Shown: positions 41,843-50,364 of the stretch, piece by piece | How positions within the stretch are numbered: the stretch's first letter is position 1 | Layout: every line of letters begins with the position of its first letter | From: Rhodoferax sp. WC2427 | Lineage (GTDB): Bacteria > Pseudomonadota > Gammaproteobacteria > Burkholderiales > Burkholderiaceae_C | Direction: 5' to 3' | Length of the DNA stretch: 64,000 nt | NCBI RefSeq assembly: GCF_040822085.1 | Contig: NZ_CP162006.1 | Span: 1,364,001-1,428,000 of the forward strand | Position numbers and translations under genes: made by a program | Notes under the pieces: model-generated | Databases searched by the model: none | The model's input: the letters and a program-made list of their open reading frames with translations, nothing else | Told to the model about the DNA's origin: nothing

Positions 41843-42070
41843 TTAAAAGGTGCGGTACTGCGCCAAGGGAAGACCTTCAGTCGCGATGCGAGCGTTGTAG
41901 TGGTCGATGGCATTCTTGTTCTCGGCGCTCCAGCCTTCCCGGCCGATGCACTTGGCCTCGGTGCCCTGCATGGGCTCATTTGCATGCGCCGCGTCAATGG
42001 CCAGATCGTGGGCCATTGCCAGCGTTTGGGTGTTATTGCGGGAGGCCGGGGAATGGCGGGTGCGCATCAT
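41843..42070 (-). CDS. Orphan CcdA-like antitoxin (probably degenerate)
   Basis: 75 residues. The C-terminal half, WSAENKNAIDHYNARIATEG followed by LPLAQYRTF, is the typical toxin-binding tail of CcdA-family antitoxins. The N-terminal half (TQTLAMAHDLAIDAAHANEP) only weakly suggests the ribbon-helix-helix DNA-binding part and may be eroded. There is no room for a ccdB toxin gene: the start of thyA lies 36 bases downstream and the FAD oxidase gene ends 12 bases upstream. It is either a remnant or a solitary antitoxin that neutralises a toxin elsewhere. Confidence 0.65.
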   Translation of the reverse strand: MMRTRHSPASRNNTQTLAMAHDLAIDAAHANEPMQGTEAKCIGREGWSAENKNAIDHYNARIATEGLPLAQYRTF

Positions 42071-42082
42071 TTTAAAACCTCG

Positions 42083-43510
42083 CTAAAAACCCGCGTTGGC
42101 CACCTGCACCACCCGGCCCGGGTTCATCAGGTTCTGCGGGTCCAGGGCTTCCTTGATGCTGCGCATCAGCGCCATCGCCACGGGGGATTTGTAGTGCTCC
42201 AGGTGGCCCACTTTCAGGCTGCCCACGCCGTGCTCGGCCGAGATGGAGCCACCATGTGCCACCACGGCATCGAACACCAGGGTGTTGACGCGGTCTTCCT
42301 GCGTGCGCAGAAATTCGGCGGCATCGCCCGCGGCGGGGGCTTGCACGTTGTAGTGCAGGTTGCCGTCGCCCAGGTGGCCGAAGTTGACCAGGCGCACGCC
42401 GGGGATCTGCTGGGTGAGTAGGGCATCGGTGTGGCGCACGAACTCGGGGATGCGCGACACGGGAATGGAAATGTCGTGCTTGATGTTCAGCCCCTCTTCG
42501 GCCTGGGCCATGGAGATGCTTTCGCGCACATGCCACAGGGCATGGGCCTGGGCGAGGTTTTCGGCCACCACGGCATCGCTCACACAGCCTTGCTCCATGG
42601 CCAGCTCCAGCAGGTGCTCGAAGCGTTCACGGGCATGGGTTTCGGACTCGCTGTCGGAGTTTTCCAGCAGCACGCACCAGGGTGTATCGAGGTACAGCGG
42701 CACACGCTGCTGCGGGTAGTGCTTGGCCACCAGGCTCAGGGCAAACTGGCCCATCACTTCAAAGCCGGTGAGCCCCGCGCCCAGGTGCTGGTGGGCCAGG
42801 CCGAGCAGGGTGACGGCGTGGTCCAGGCTGGGCACGGCCGCCCAGGCGGTGAGGGTGGCGGCGGGCCGGGGTGCCAGCTTCATGGTGGCGGCGGTGATGA
42901 TGCCCAGCGTGCCCTCGCTGCCGACAAACAGGTTGCGCAGGTCGTAGCCGGTGTTGTCCTTGCGCAGGCCGCTCAGGCCGTTCCAGATTTCGCCGTGGGC
43001 TGTGACCACTTCCAGGCCCAGGCAGAGCTCGCGGGTATTGCCATAGCGCAGCACCTGGGTGCCGCCCGCATTGGTGGCCAGGTTGCCGCCAATGGTGCAA
43101 CTGCCTTCGGCCCCCAGGCTCAGGGGGAACAAAAAACCGGCTTGGTCGGCCACGTTCTGCAGGTTTTGCAGGATGCAGCCCGCCTCCACCGTCATGGTCA
43201 GGTTGGCGGCGTCTACAGCGCGCACGGCCTGCATGCGCTGCAGGCTGAGCACGATTTGCGTGCCCGAATCGTCCGGCGTGCTGCCCACCACCAGCCCGGT
43301 GTTGCCGCCCTGCGGCACGATGCTGACACCGGCCGCTGCGCAGGTTTTGACCACGGCGGCCACTTCCAAGGTGCTGCCGGGGCGCACCACGGCCAGCGAT
43401 TTGCCGCGGCTGCGTTTGCGCCAGTCCAGCTCGTAGGCGCTGAGGTCGCCCTCGGTGAGCACATGGGCGGCGCCCACGGTCTGGCGCAGGCTGTCGATCA
43501 GGTCTTGCAT
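42083..43510 (-). CDS. FAD-binding oxidoreductase, D-2-hydroxyglutarate/D-lactate dehydrogenase type
   Basis: 475 residues of the VAO/GlcD family. The FAD domain has VVRPGSTLEVAAVVK, VPQGGNTGLVVGSTP, PLSLGAEGSCTIGGNLATNAGG and RNLFVGSEGTLGIITAAT. The C-terminal cap contains VNFGHLGDGNLHYNV and EHGVGSLK with the conserved histidines. These enzymes oxidise D-2-hydroxy acids (2-hydroxyglutarate, lactate, glycolate) and pass electrons to the respiratory chain. GGAG is well placed before the ATG at 43510. It lies 15 bases after the DUF2069 gene and is probably co-transcribed with it. The exact hydroxy acid is not resolved. Confidence 0.88.
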   Translation of the reverse strand: MQDLIDSLRQTVGAAHVLTEGDLSAYELDWRKRSRGKSLAVVRPGSTLEVAAVVKTCAAAGVSIVPQGGNTGLVVGSTPDDSGTQIVLSLQRMQAVRAVDAANLTMTVEAGCILQNLQNVADQAGFLFPLSLGAEGSCTIGGNLATNAGGTQVLRYGNTRELCLGLEVVTAHGEIWNGLSGLRKDNTGYDLRNLFVGSEGTLGIITAATMKLAPRPAATLTAWAAVPSLDHAVTLLGLAHQHLGAGLTGFEVMGQFALSLVAKHYPQQRVPLYLDTPWCVLLENSDSESETHARERFEHLLELAMEQGCVSDAVVAENLAQAHALWHVRESISMAQAEEGLNIKHDISIPVSRIPEFVRHTDALLTQQIPGVRLVNFGHLGDGNLHYNVQAPAAGDAAEFLRTQEDRVNTLVFDAVVAHGGSISAEHGVGSLKVGHLEHYKSPVAMALMRSIKEALDPQNLMNPGRVVQVANAGF

Positions 43511-43525
43511 GGTAAATCTCCAGAT

Positions 43526-43906
43526 TTAAGCCGGTACGGCTGCCGCCTTGGCGTTTTTGAAGCGCAGCCGCACATGCATGGCGCAGGCGACAAACAGGGC
43601 CACGCACAGCAGGGCCTCGGCCAGCGCGTACCAGCGGCTGGGCGCGGCATCGCTGTAGGCGCGCACTACGCCTTCGGTAAAGTACAGCCAGACCATCAGG
43701 CTGACCCAGCGGTAGGTGTACATGCGGTTTTTCAGCAGGCCGATGAGCGGGAAGCACAGCGGCACGGCTTTCAGCGCCAGCACCACGCTGCCGGGGCGCA
43801 GGGGGGCCAGTACCAACTCCCAGGCCAGGCTCAGGGCGATCAGGCCCAAAAGGCTGCCCACGGCCAGGTTGCGGGTCCAGGAGACGGAGTGTTCAGTGGT
43901 GTTCAT
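43526..43906 (-). CDS. DUF2069 membrane protein
   Basis: 126 residues with four hydrophobic helices (LAVGSLLGLIALSLAWELVL, SVVLALKAVPLCFPLIGLL, WVSLMVWLYFTEGVV, LAEALLCVALFVACAM) and the DUF2069 features LKAVPL, LLKNRMYTYRWVSLMVWLYF and EGVVRA. Function is unknown. The start at 43906 lies only 21 bases from the divergent start of the YihY gene at 43928, so their promoters must overlap each other's 5' coding regions. The FAD oxidase gene follows closely. Confidence 0.85.
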   Translation of the reverse strand: MNTTEHSVSWTRNLAVGSLLGLIALSLAWELVLAPLRPGSVVLALKAVPLCFPLIGLLKNRMYTYRWVSLMVWLYFTEGVVRAYSDAAPSRWYALAEALLCVALFVACAMHVRLRFKNAKAAAVPA

Positions 43907-43927
43907 AGCGATGGCATCATAGCGGCC

Positions 43928-45175
43928 ATGTCTTTGTCCCTTGCCGCCCTGTCCCAACGCTTCGACCAGTTCCTGAAAGACTTGTCCCGCTTCCCCTGGA
44001 AAACCACCGCCCACACCCTGCGCGAGCGGTTTCGCGAGGACCAGCTGGGTCTGACGGCCAGCAGCCTGACCTTCACCACCTCGCTGGCGCTGGTGCCGTT
44101 TTTTACCGTGGCGCTGGCTATCTTCACCGCCTTTCCGATGTTCAGCAAAGTGCAGGTGGTGCTGCAAAAGTGGCTGGTGCAGAGCCTGATCCCCGAGAGC
44201 ATTTCCCGCCAGGTGCTGGGCTACCTGACCCAGTTTGCCAGCCAGGCCAGCAAGCTGGGGGCGGTGGGCCTGGCCCTGGTGCTGTTTACCGCACTGGCGC
44301 TGATCTTGACCATCGACCGCACGCTCAACGCCATCTGGCGCGTGCGCCGGCCCCGGCCCCTGGGCCAGCGGGTGCTGATCTACTGGGCCGGTATCACCCT
44401 GGGGCCGGTGCTGCTGGGGGCCAGCCTGGCGCTGACCTCCTACCTGATCTCCAGCTCGCAAGGCGTGGTCGATAGCCTGCCCGGCGGGGTGCGGCTGCTG
44501 TTCAGCCTGTTGCAGGTGGTGCTGCTGTCGGGCGGCATGGCGGCGCTCTACCGCTATGTGCCCAATACGCGGGTGCGCTGGGCGCATGCCTGGTCGGGCG
44601 GGGTGTTTGTGGCCGTCAGCATCGAGCTGGCCAAGCGCCTGCTGACCTACTACCTGGCGGCAGTGCCTACGTATTCGGTGGTGTACGGCGCGTTTGCCAC
44701 GCTGCCCATCATGCTGATCTGGATCTACCTGGCTTGGGTCATCGTGCTGCTGGGCGCGGTGATTGCGGCCTACATGCCCAGCCTGCTGGAAGGTGTGCCG
44801 CGCCGTTCCACGCCGCACGGCTGGTCGTTTTTGCTGGCCATCGAGGTGCTGCAGCACCTGCATGCGGTGCAGGCCCGCGGCGACAAGGGCCTGAGCATGG
44901 CGCAGCTAGCCCACTCGATGCAGGTCGACACCCTGCAGCTGGAGCCGGTGCTGGCGGCCCTGGGCGGGCTGGACTGGGTGGGGCGGCTGGACGAAGCCGA
45001 CCCGCTGGACACCACGGCCAAGCCCCGCGAGCCGCGCTTGGTGCTGCTGGTCAACCCCGATACCACGCTGTTGCTGCCGTTGGTCGACCAGCTGCTGCTG
45101 ACCCCGGCCCCGGCGCTGGAAAATTTATGGAAAAACAGTGGCCGGCGCAGTATGTATCTGCGTGAGGTGCTCTAA
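43928..45175 (+). CDS. YihY-family inner-membrane protein 2, long form
   Basis: 415 residues. The membrane core (about 35-285) has LGLTASSLTFTTSLALVPFFTVALAIFTAFPMF spread over helices 1-2, LTIDRTLNAIWRVRRPRP, VPNTRVRWAHAWSGGVFVAV and YGAFATLPIMLIWIYLAWVIVLLGA, all characteristic of YihY. A cytoplasmic domain (285-415) looks like a winged-helix (LSMAQLAHSMQVDTLQLEPVLAALGGLDWV). Function is uncertain; the old name ribonuclease BN is wrong. The ATG at 43928 is the first reasonable start. It is convergent with the GGDEF gene, with five bases between stops. Confidence 0.9.
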   Translation: MSLSLAALSQRFDQFLKDLSRFPWKTTAHTLRERFREDQLGLTASSLTFTTSLALVPFFTVALAIFTAFPMFSKVQVVLQKWLVQSLIPESISRQVLGYLTQFASQASKLGAVGLALVLFTALALILTIDRTLNAIWRVRRPRPLGQRVLIYWAGITLGPVLLGASLALTSYLISSSQGVVDSLPGGVRLLFSLLQVVLLSGGMAALYRYVPNTRVRWAHAWSGGVFVAVSIELAKRLLTYYLAAVPTYSVVYGAFATLPIMLIWIYLAWVIVLLGAVIAAYMPSLLEGVPRRSTPHGWSFLLAIEVLQHLHAVQARGDKGLSMAQLAHSMQVDTLQLEPVLAALGGLDWVGRLDEADPLDTTAKPREPRLVLLVNPDTTLLLPLVDQLLLTPAPALENLWKNSGRRSMYLREVL

Positions 45176-45180
45176 AAAAC

Positions 45181-46140
45181 CTAGCGTATCAACCCCGCAC
45201 GGGATACCGTGGCAGCAGCCAGGCTGGTGGGCACAGCTTCCACCCGGTTGCGGCCCAGGTGTTTGGCACGGTAGAGCTGCTTGTCTACCGCATCCAGAAA
45301 GTCCGCCATGCTGGAATCGACGCCCGGAATGCAGGTGCCCACGCCCAGGCTGGCGGTGAGGTGGCCGAGGGGCGAGCCCTGGTGGGGTATCTGCAGCTGG
45401 GCCAGCAGGTTGCGGCAGCGCTCGGCAATTTTCAGGGCGGCCGCGGCATCGGTTTCGGTCAGCACCAGCACAAATTCTTCCCCGCCGTAGCGGCCCACAA
45501 AGTCGCGCGACCGGGTGGCGGCCGAGGCCAGGGACTGGGCGACCAGCTTCAAGGTGTCGTCGCCCTTCAAGTGGCCGTAGTGGTCGTTGTAGGGTTTGAA
45601 GAAGTCGATGTCGAGCATGATCACCGACAGCGGCTGGTGGTTGCGCCGGGCGTTGCCCCATTCGATTTCCATGATGGAGTCGAACAAGCGCCGGTTGGCA
45701 ATGCCGGTCAGGCCGTCTTTGAAGGACAGCTCTTCCAGCTCTTTTTGCAGGGTGATGAGCTTTTCTTCGGTCTTCTTGCGTTCGCTGATGTCGAACATGA
45801 AGCCCACCAGCGCCTCCACCTCGCCGTCTTTGCGCACCACGTGCACCACGTCGCGGATCCATACGTAGCCACCGTCCTGGGTCAGGGCGCGGTAGTCGGC
45901 CTCGTGGTCCACCCCGGCCTGTGACTGGCTGACGCAGAAGTTGAAGGTTTCCTCGCGGTCCTCGGGGTGCATGCGGTCGGCCCAGTCCTGCGCGCTGGCC
46001 CAGCTCTCGGGGCTCCAGCCCAGCAGCGCTTCGATTTGGGGCCCGACGTAGGTGAACTTCAGGGTCTTCCAGTCGATCCGCCAGGGAATGGCCTTGGTGG
46101 ATTCGAGCAGGGTCTTAAAGACTAAGGGGTCGGTGTGCAT
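45181..46140 (-). CDS. PAS-GGDEF diguanylate cyclase
   Basis: 319 residues. A PAS/PAC domain (about 5-120; YVGPQIEALLGWSPESW, GGYVWIRDVVHVV) precedes a short coiled coil and a GGDEF domain (about 138-305). The active motif is GGEEF at 219-223. The inhibitory I-site RSRD lies exactly five residues before it (210-213), so product feedback is expected. It makes cyclic di-GMP. Together with the HD-GYP regulator at 32640 the window holds both synthesis and breakdown of this messenger, in separate units. No transmembrane segment is seen, so the signal is cytoplasmic. Confidence 0.93.
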   Translation of the reverse strand: MHTDPLVFKTLLESTKAIPWRIDWKTLKFTYVGPQIEALLGWSPESWASAQDWADRMHPEDREETFNFCVSQSQAGVDHEADYRALTQDGGYVWIRDVVHVVRKDGEVEALVGFMFDISERKKTEEKLITLQKELEELSFKDGLTGIANRRLFDSIMEIEWGNARRNHQPLSVIMLDIDFFKPYNDHYGHLKGDDTLKLVAQSLASAATRSRDFVGRYGGEEFVLVLTETDAAAALKIAERCRNLLAQLQIPHQGSPLGHLTASLGVGTCIPGVDSSMADFLDAVDKQLYRAKHLGRNRVEAVPTSLAAATVSRAGLIR

Positions 46141-46239
46141 GGGGTGGAGCGCTCAAAAATCGGCAGCTTACCGCATCCCTGCAAGTTTGTAACAAGTTGT
46201 AGTAATCCCTTTGCAGCGTGCTGGTAATTTGTGAGAAAT

Positions 46240-46292
46240 CGGCCTTCTGCGCTGATTCCATCGGCACAAGCAGCTATAAAAAAAGGAGTAAT
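46240..46292 (-). repeat. Dispersed repeat, copy 11 (inverted)
   Basis: CGGCCTTCTGCGCTGATTCC and ATCGGCACAAGCAGCTATAA match the inverted consensus. It touches the stop codon of the PAP2 gene. Confidence 0.7.
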
Positions 46293-46960
46293 CAGGCCCC
46301 GGGCGGCGTGGGTTCCGCATGCAGGTCGGCCCGCCGAAACGGCATGTCGTGGCCAGACAGGCGCAGCGCCAGCTGCGTCACCATGTCGTGCGACCGCGAC
46401 GGGGCGGCCTGCACCGGCATCACCGCCAGCCAGCCCAGCAGCGCCAGCAGCACCCAGCGGTGGGTGCGCCGCGGGTGGGGCGGAGCCAGCGTGCGCGACA
46501 TACGCCACACCGTCCAGCCGCTGGCGCTGCCACCCAGGGCCAGGCCGGCCAGCACTTCGGACACCGAGTGCACCTGGATGTGGACCCGGCTCCAGCCAAT
46601 CACCAGCGCCAGGGCGTAGCCCGCCAGCATCGCCCACAAAGGGGTTCCGGGCTTGCGGCTCGACTGCGCGGCCAGGCTGTAGCCCAGCACCGGATAGATG
46701 GCGGCCGAAAACATCGCGTGGCCCGAAAACCCGGTGAAGTCGAGGGCCGCAATACCCCAGCCCCAGCCGATAAAAGCCACCTTGGACAGCGTGGTAATGC
46801 CCACCGCCAACCCCAGCGGCACCAGCCACAGCATCAGCGGGCGGATGGCGCGGGTGCTGGCCAGCATCCACAGCGAGAGTGCAGCGGCCAGGGGCACCAC
46901 GATGCCCATCTCGCCAAAACGGGTGATCCAATAGGGGGCTTTGGCGATGAAGAAGTCCAT
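46292..46960 (-). CDS. PAP2-family membrane phosphatase
   Basis: 222 residues with about six hydrophobic helices. The phosphatase motifs FSGHAMFSAA and SRVHIQVHSVSEV give the catalytic histidines of the PAP2 fold; the first motif is weak (TRAIRPLML lacks the usual lysine at the canonical distance). Such enzymes dephosphorylate lipid phosphates such as undecaprenyl pyrophosphate or phosphatidic acid. The C-terminal 40 residues are a proline/arginine-rich tail. It is probably monocistronic. Confidence 0.82.
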   Translation of the reverse strand: MDFFIAKAPYWITRFGEMGIVVPLAAALSLWMLASTRAIRPLMLWLVPLGLAVGITTLSKVAFIGWGWGIAALDFTGFSGHAMFSAAIYPVLGYSLAAQSSRKPGTPLWAMLAGYALALVIGWSRVHIQVHSVSEVLAGLALGGSASGWTVWRMSRTLAPPHPRRTHRWVLLALLGWLAVMPVQAAPSRSHDMVTQLALRLSGHDMPFRRADLHAEPTPPGA

Positions 46961-47104
46961 GGATGGATTTTATTGCAGTGCAACATGGCGCCAGCAGGGC
47001 CGCAGATACGCATTTCCTGCCGTGCCATAGGCTTTTGTGGGCTATATTGCAAGCACATCTGTCACCTATCCATCCATTGCGCTCTGCGTTACCAGGAGAA
47101 CCCC

Positions 47105-47557
47105 ATGAAAGTCAGCGACATTCTGCGTGTGAAAGGCAATACGCTCTATACCGCCAGCCCCGACGAGCCGCTTGCGACCGCCTTGGCCACGATGGCTGAG
47201 AAGGACATGGGTTCCCTGGTCATCATGTCCCATGGTGAGCTGGTTGGCATGCTGACCTTTCGCGAGGTCATCCAGTTGGTGGTGAAGAATGGCGGCAGCA
47301 TCGGCACCACCCTGGTCCGCACGGCCATGGACGACCACCCCCTGACCTGCACCCCCAATACCGAGCTGGACGATGTGCGCCGCATGATGCTGGAGCGCCA
47401 CGCCCGCTACATGCCGGTGATGGACCAGAAAATGCTGATGGGTGTGATCAGCTTCTACGACGTGGCCAAGGCCGTGGTGGACAGCCAGAATTTCGAAAAC
47501 AAGATGCTCAAGGCCTACATCCGCGACTGGCCCGCGGGCGATGAAGAAGGCAGCTGA
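47105..47557 (+). CDS. CBS-domain pair protein
   Basis: 150 residues forming a single Bateman module: MKVSDILRVKGNTLYTASPD and MAEKDMGSLVIMSHGELVGMLTFREV in the first CBS domain, VRTAMDDHPLTCTPNTELDDVRRMM and RYMPVMDQKMLMGVISFYDVAKAV in the second. Such stand-alone modules bind adenosyl nucleotides and regulate partner enzymes. AGGAGA lies at the right distance before 47105. A bidirectional terminator separates it from convergent phaZ. Confidence 0.92.
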   Translation: MKVSDILRVKGNTLYTASPDEPLATALATMAEKDMGSLVIMSHGELVGMLTFREVIQLVVKNGGSIGTTLVRTAMDDHPLTCTPNTELDDVRRMMLERHARYMPVMDQKMLMGVISFYDVAKAVVDSQNFENKMLKAYIRDWPAGDEEGS

Positions 47558-47600
47558 AGGCTGCAGTCCCCCTGGTCCGCTGATGGGTTAGGGGTCTTTT

Positions 47601-47650
47601 AGGGCGCTAGTGCTTATGTCTAGGGCGTGAGTAGCTACTAAATATATAGC
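47601..47650 (-). repeat. Dispersed repeat, copy 12 (inverted)
   Basis: GGCGCTAGTGCTTATGTCTA and GGGCGTGAGTAGCTACTAAA with TATATAGC match the inverted consensus; the GCTAC/ATAGC-type stem is retained. Confidence 0.65.
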
Positions 47651-47670
47651 GATTGACGGTTGACATCAAC

Positions 47671-47701
47671 AAAAAGCCCGGCTGGTTCAGCCGGGCTTTT
47701 T
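47671..47701. terminator. Bidirectional intrinsic terminator between the CBS gene and phaZ
   Basis: AAAAAGCCCGGCT (47671-47683) pairs perfectly with AGCCGGGCTTTTT (47689-47701) around a five-base loop, giving T-tracts on both strands. Confidence 0.9.
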
Positions 47702-47720
47702 GCTTGTGGTGCGATGCGGT

Positions 47721-48944
47721 TCAGAGCTGGTTGGCGTAGATCATGTCGCGCACGCGGGGGTAGATCTGCTGGTTCCACTTCTTGCCGCTGAACACGCCGT
47801 AGTGGCCCACGCCGGTCTGGATGTGGTGGGTGCGCTGGCTGGGGCGCACGCTGCTGGCCAGGTCCTGGGCGGCCATGGTCTGGCCGACAGAGCAGATGTC
47901 GTCGCGCTCGCCTTCCACCGTCATCAGCGCGGTGCGGCGGATGGCGGCAGGATTGACGATGCGGTCCTTGTAGGTGAGCACGCCCCGGGGCAGGTCGTAG
48001 GTCTGGAACACTTTGGCCACGGTTTCCAGGTAGAACTCGGCGGGCAGGTCGTTGACGGCCAGGTACTCGTCGTAGAAGTTGCGGATGGTGTCGGCCTTTT
48101 CGATATCGCCTTCCAGCAGGTATTTGTACATGTCTTTGAACTGGGCCTTGTGGCGGGCCGGGTTCATGCTCAAGAAGGCGCTGAGCTGGATGAAACCGGG
48201 GTACACCCGGCGCATGAAGCCCTTGTGTGGCAGTGGCACGTGGGTGATCAGGTTTTTCTCAAACCATTCGATGGGCTTGCTCACGGCCAGGGTGTTGACC
48301 CCGGTGGGGTTGATGCGGCAGTCCACCGGGCCGGCCATCAGCGTCAGGCTGCGCGGCTGGCAGGGGTTGTCGTCTTCGGCCATGATGGCCGCGGCGGCCA
48401 GTGCGGCCACGCAGGGCTGGCACACGGCCACCACATGGGTGCCCGGACCGATGGTTTCGATGAAGCGGATCATGTGCTCGGCATAGTCGTCCAGCGCAAA
48501 GCCGCCTTCGGTCAGCGGCACATCGCGGGCGTTGTGCCAGTCGGTAATGTAGACATCGTGGTCTTGCAGCAGGGTGCGCAGGGTCTCGCGCAGCAGCGTG
48601 GCAAAGTGGCCCGACAGCGGGGCGACCAGCAGCACCGGGGGCTGGCCTTCGATGTCCACTGCGTCTGCCGTGCGTTTGAAATGCAGCAGGCTGCCAAAGG
48701 GCAGGGTGAGGGTGACTTCTTCGGTCACGTCTACATCGACCTGGCCCACCTTGACCGATGTGATGCCGTAGCCGGGCCGTGAATGGGTGAGCCGCAGGCG
48801 TGAAAACACATCGCAGGCGGCGGCGATCTTGCGCACCGGGCTGTTCTCCGTGTCTTTGAACCAGAGCGACGCGCCCAAGCTTTGTGCCATCAGGCGCAGC
48901 GGAGACATCAAGTCGGACTGGAGTTGATAGGCCTGGTAGAGCAT
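47721..48944 (-). CDS. phaZ: Intracellular polyhydroxyalkanoate depolymerase
   Basis: 407 residues with the PhaZ1 pattern known from Cupriavidus: MLYQAYQLQSDLMSPLR, FSRLRLTHSRPGYGI, PVLLVAPLSGHFATLLR, YITDWHNARDVPL, catalytic Cys175 in VAVCQPC (in place of a serine nucleophile), LMAGPVDCRINPT and VGHYGVFSGKKW. It mobilises stored poly-3-hydroxybutyrate, which implies the cell makes PHB granules. No phaC or phasin gene is adjacent. The gene is single, convergent to the CBS gene. Confidence 0.95.
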   Translation of the reverse strand: MLYQAYQLQSDLMSPLRLMAQSLGASLWFKDTENSPVRKIAAACDVFSRLRLTHSRPGYGITSVKVGQVDVDVTEEVTLTLPFGSLLHFKRTADAVDIEGQPPVLLVAPLSGHFATLLRETLRTLLQDHDVYITDWHNARDVPLTEGGFALDDYAEHMIRFIETIGPGTHVVAVCQPCVAALAAAAIMAEDDNPCQPRSLTLMAGPVDCRINPTGVNTLAVSKPIEWFEKNLITHVPLPHKGFMRRVYPGFIQLSAFLSMNPARHKAQFKDMYKYLLEGDIEKADTIRNFYDEYLAVNDLPAEFYLETVAKVFQTYDLPRGVLTYKDRIVNPAAIRRTALMTVEGERDDICSVGQTMAAQDLASSVRPSQRTHHIQTGVGHYGVFSGKKWNQQIYPRVRDMIYANQL

Positions 48945-49125
48945 GTGTGTGGTTCCTGACTTGGTGCAGAGGTTGCACCAACGACAGGCAAGTTACGGGC
49001 CAGTTACTGTGCGCGGCCTAGAGGCGATCCTCCATTTGGTGGGGCGTACGTAGAAATACGGATTTGCATGGGCGCAGGCTCTGGCACAACCCTTGCTGAA
49101 AGCCCCACAACACAAGGAGCTACCC

Positions 49126-49782
49126 ATGCGCAAAGCAGAGTTGACGATCAGCAGCAAAAACTACGGTGCCTGGGCTCTGCGCGGCTGGCTCGCCGCGAAG
49201 TTTGCGGGGCTAGAGTTCACCGAAAACGTGGTCTCGCCCGATGATCCGGCCATGAAGGCCGAGATGATGTTGCTGTCGTCCTCCATGCTGGTGCCCTCCT
49301 TGCAGCACAACAAGATCAAGGTCTGGGACACGCTGGCCATTGGCGAATACCTCAACGAAATCAAGCCCAAAGCCGGTTTGCTGCCCGACGACCAGGCCGC
49401 CCGCGCCCACTGCCGCGCCATCTGCGGCGAGATGCATTCCGGCTTCTCTGCGCTGCGCACGGCGCTGCCGATGAACATCAAGGCCCACTTCTCCGAATTC
49501 AAAATCTGGTCGCGCGCCCAAAGCGATATCGACCGCATCGTGGAAATCTGGAAAGAGTGCCTGGCCAACTACGGCGGCCCCTATTTGTTTGGCGAGCACG
49601 TCGGCATGGCCGATGCCATGTACGCCCCGGTGGTGACCCGCTTTTTGACCTACAACGTGGCGCTGGACCCGGTGTGCGCCGCCTACTGCCAGCGCATCAT
49701 GGCCTTGCCTGCCATGCAGGAATGGGTGGCCGAGGCCATGAAAGAGCCCGAGGAAATCGACGAACTCGACGCTGAATTCTGA
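49126..49782 (+). CDS. Glutathione S-transferase family protein
   Basis: 218 residues. The N-terminal thioredoxin-like domain starts AELTISSKNYGAWALRGWLA and contains MLVPSLQHNKIKVWDTLAIGEYL with the cis-proline. The C-terminal helical domain has CRAICGEMHSGFSALRTALPMN and LFGEHVGMADAMYAPVVTRF. AAGGAG precedes 49126; an in-frame ATG at 49093 is less good. The motif pattern resembles the subgroup of proteobacterial GSTs without a canonical catalytic Tyr at the start. Detoxification is likely but the substrate is unknown. Confidence 0.88.
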   Translation: MRKAELTISSKNYGAWALRGWLAAKFAGLEFTENVVSPDDPAMKAEMMLLSSSMLVPSLQHNKIKVWDTLAIGEYLNEIKPKAGLLPDDQAARAHCRAICGEMHSGFSALRTALPMNIKAHFSEFKIWSRAQSDIDRIVEIWKECLANYGGPYLFGEHVGMADAMYAPVVTRFLTYNVALDPVCAAYCQRIMALPAMQEWVAEAMKEPEEIDELDAEF

Positions 49783-49830
49783 CCAGGGCGGGGGATTGTG
49801 GGTCCCCTGCCTGCCGTCCCTGCTATTGCC

Positions 49831-50253
49831 TTATTTCCAGGGGGTGGATTCCGGGACATCACACACCGGCTCCACATCCACCGACTTGAAATCCGCAGGC
49901 GACACGATCTCCAGGTACTCCATGTCCGGCGAGTAGTCGAACAGGTAGTGGCGGATGCCCGGGCGCTGGTGCACACAGTCGCCGGCCTGTACCAGGGTCT
50001 CCTTGTCTTCGTACATGAAGCGCGCCCAGCCCTTGACCATGATCACGATCTGAAAGTCTGCCTCATGGCGGTGCCAGCCCGTGCCCTTTTCTGGAGCCAT
50101 GTTTGCCTTCACAAGGTGCGCAATCACTTTTCCGTGCGTGGCTTCGGCAATCCCGAGGTCGCGGTACAGGAAAAAGTCGCGCAGACCTCCCGGGACAAAA
50201 TCGGTATCGCCGGGTTTGACGTGGGAAAACTCGGTGGTGGTTGCTTGCAGCAT
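49831..50253 (-). CDS. Cupin-domain protein
   Basis: 140 residues forming one conserved cupin barrel: GTGWHRHEADFQIVIMVKGWARFMYED is the first motif, with two His and a later Gln or Glu as metal ligands, and GDCVHQRPGIRHYLFDYS is the second. GGAG lies before the ATG at 50253. Small cupins act as dioxygenases, isomerases or sugar-binding modules; nothing in the neighbourhood decides which. It is convergent with the GST gene and divergent from aroC. Confidence 0.85.
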   Translation of the reverse strand: MLQATTTEFSHVKPGDTDFVPGGLRDFFLYRDLGIAEATHGKVIAHLVKANMAPEKGTGWHRHEADFQIVIMVKGWARFMYEDKETLVQAGDCVHQRPGIRHYLFDYSPDMEYLEIVSPADFKSVDVEPVCDVPESTPWK

Positions 50254-50364
50254 GGGCCTCTCCTGGGTGGATGTAAGTGAAAACCCGCGTGGGGTGCGAC
50301 GCTATAAGCATGAACTGTTCCCAACTTTGGGCGCTGCAGTCTAGGTCGGGGATAATCAGCGGCT

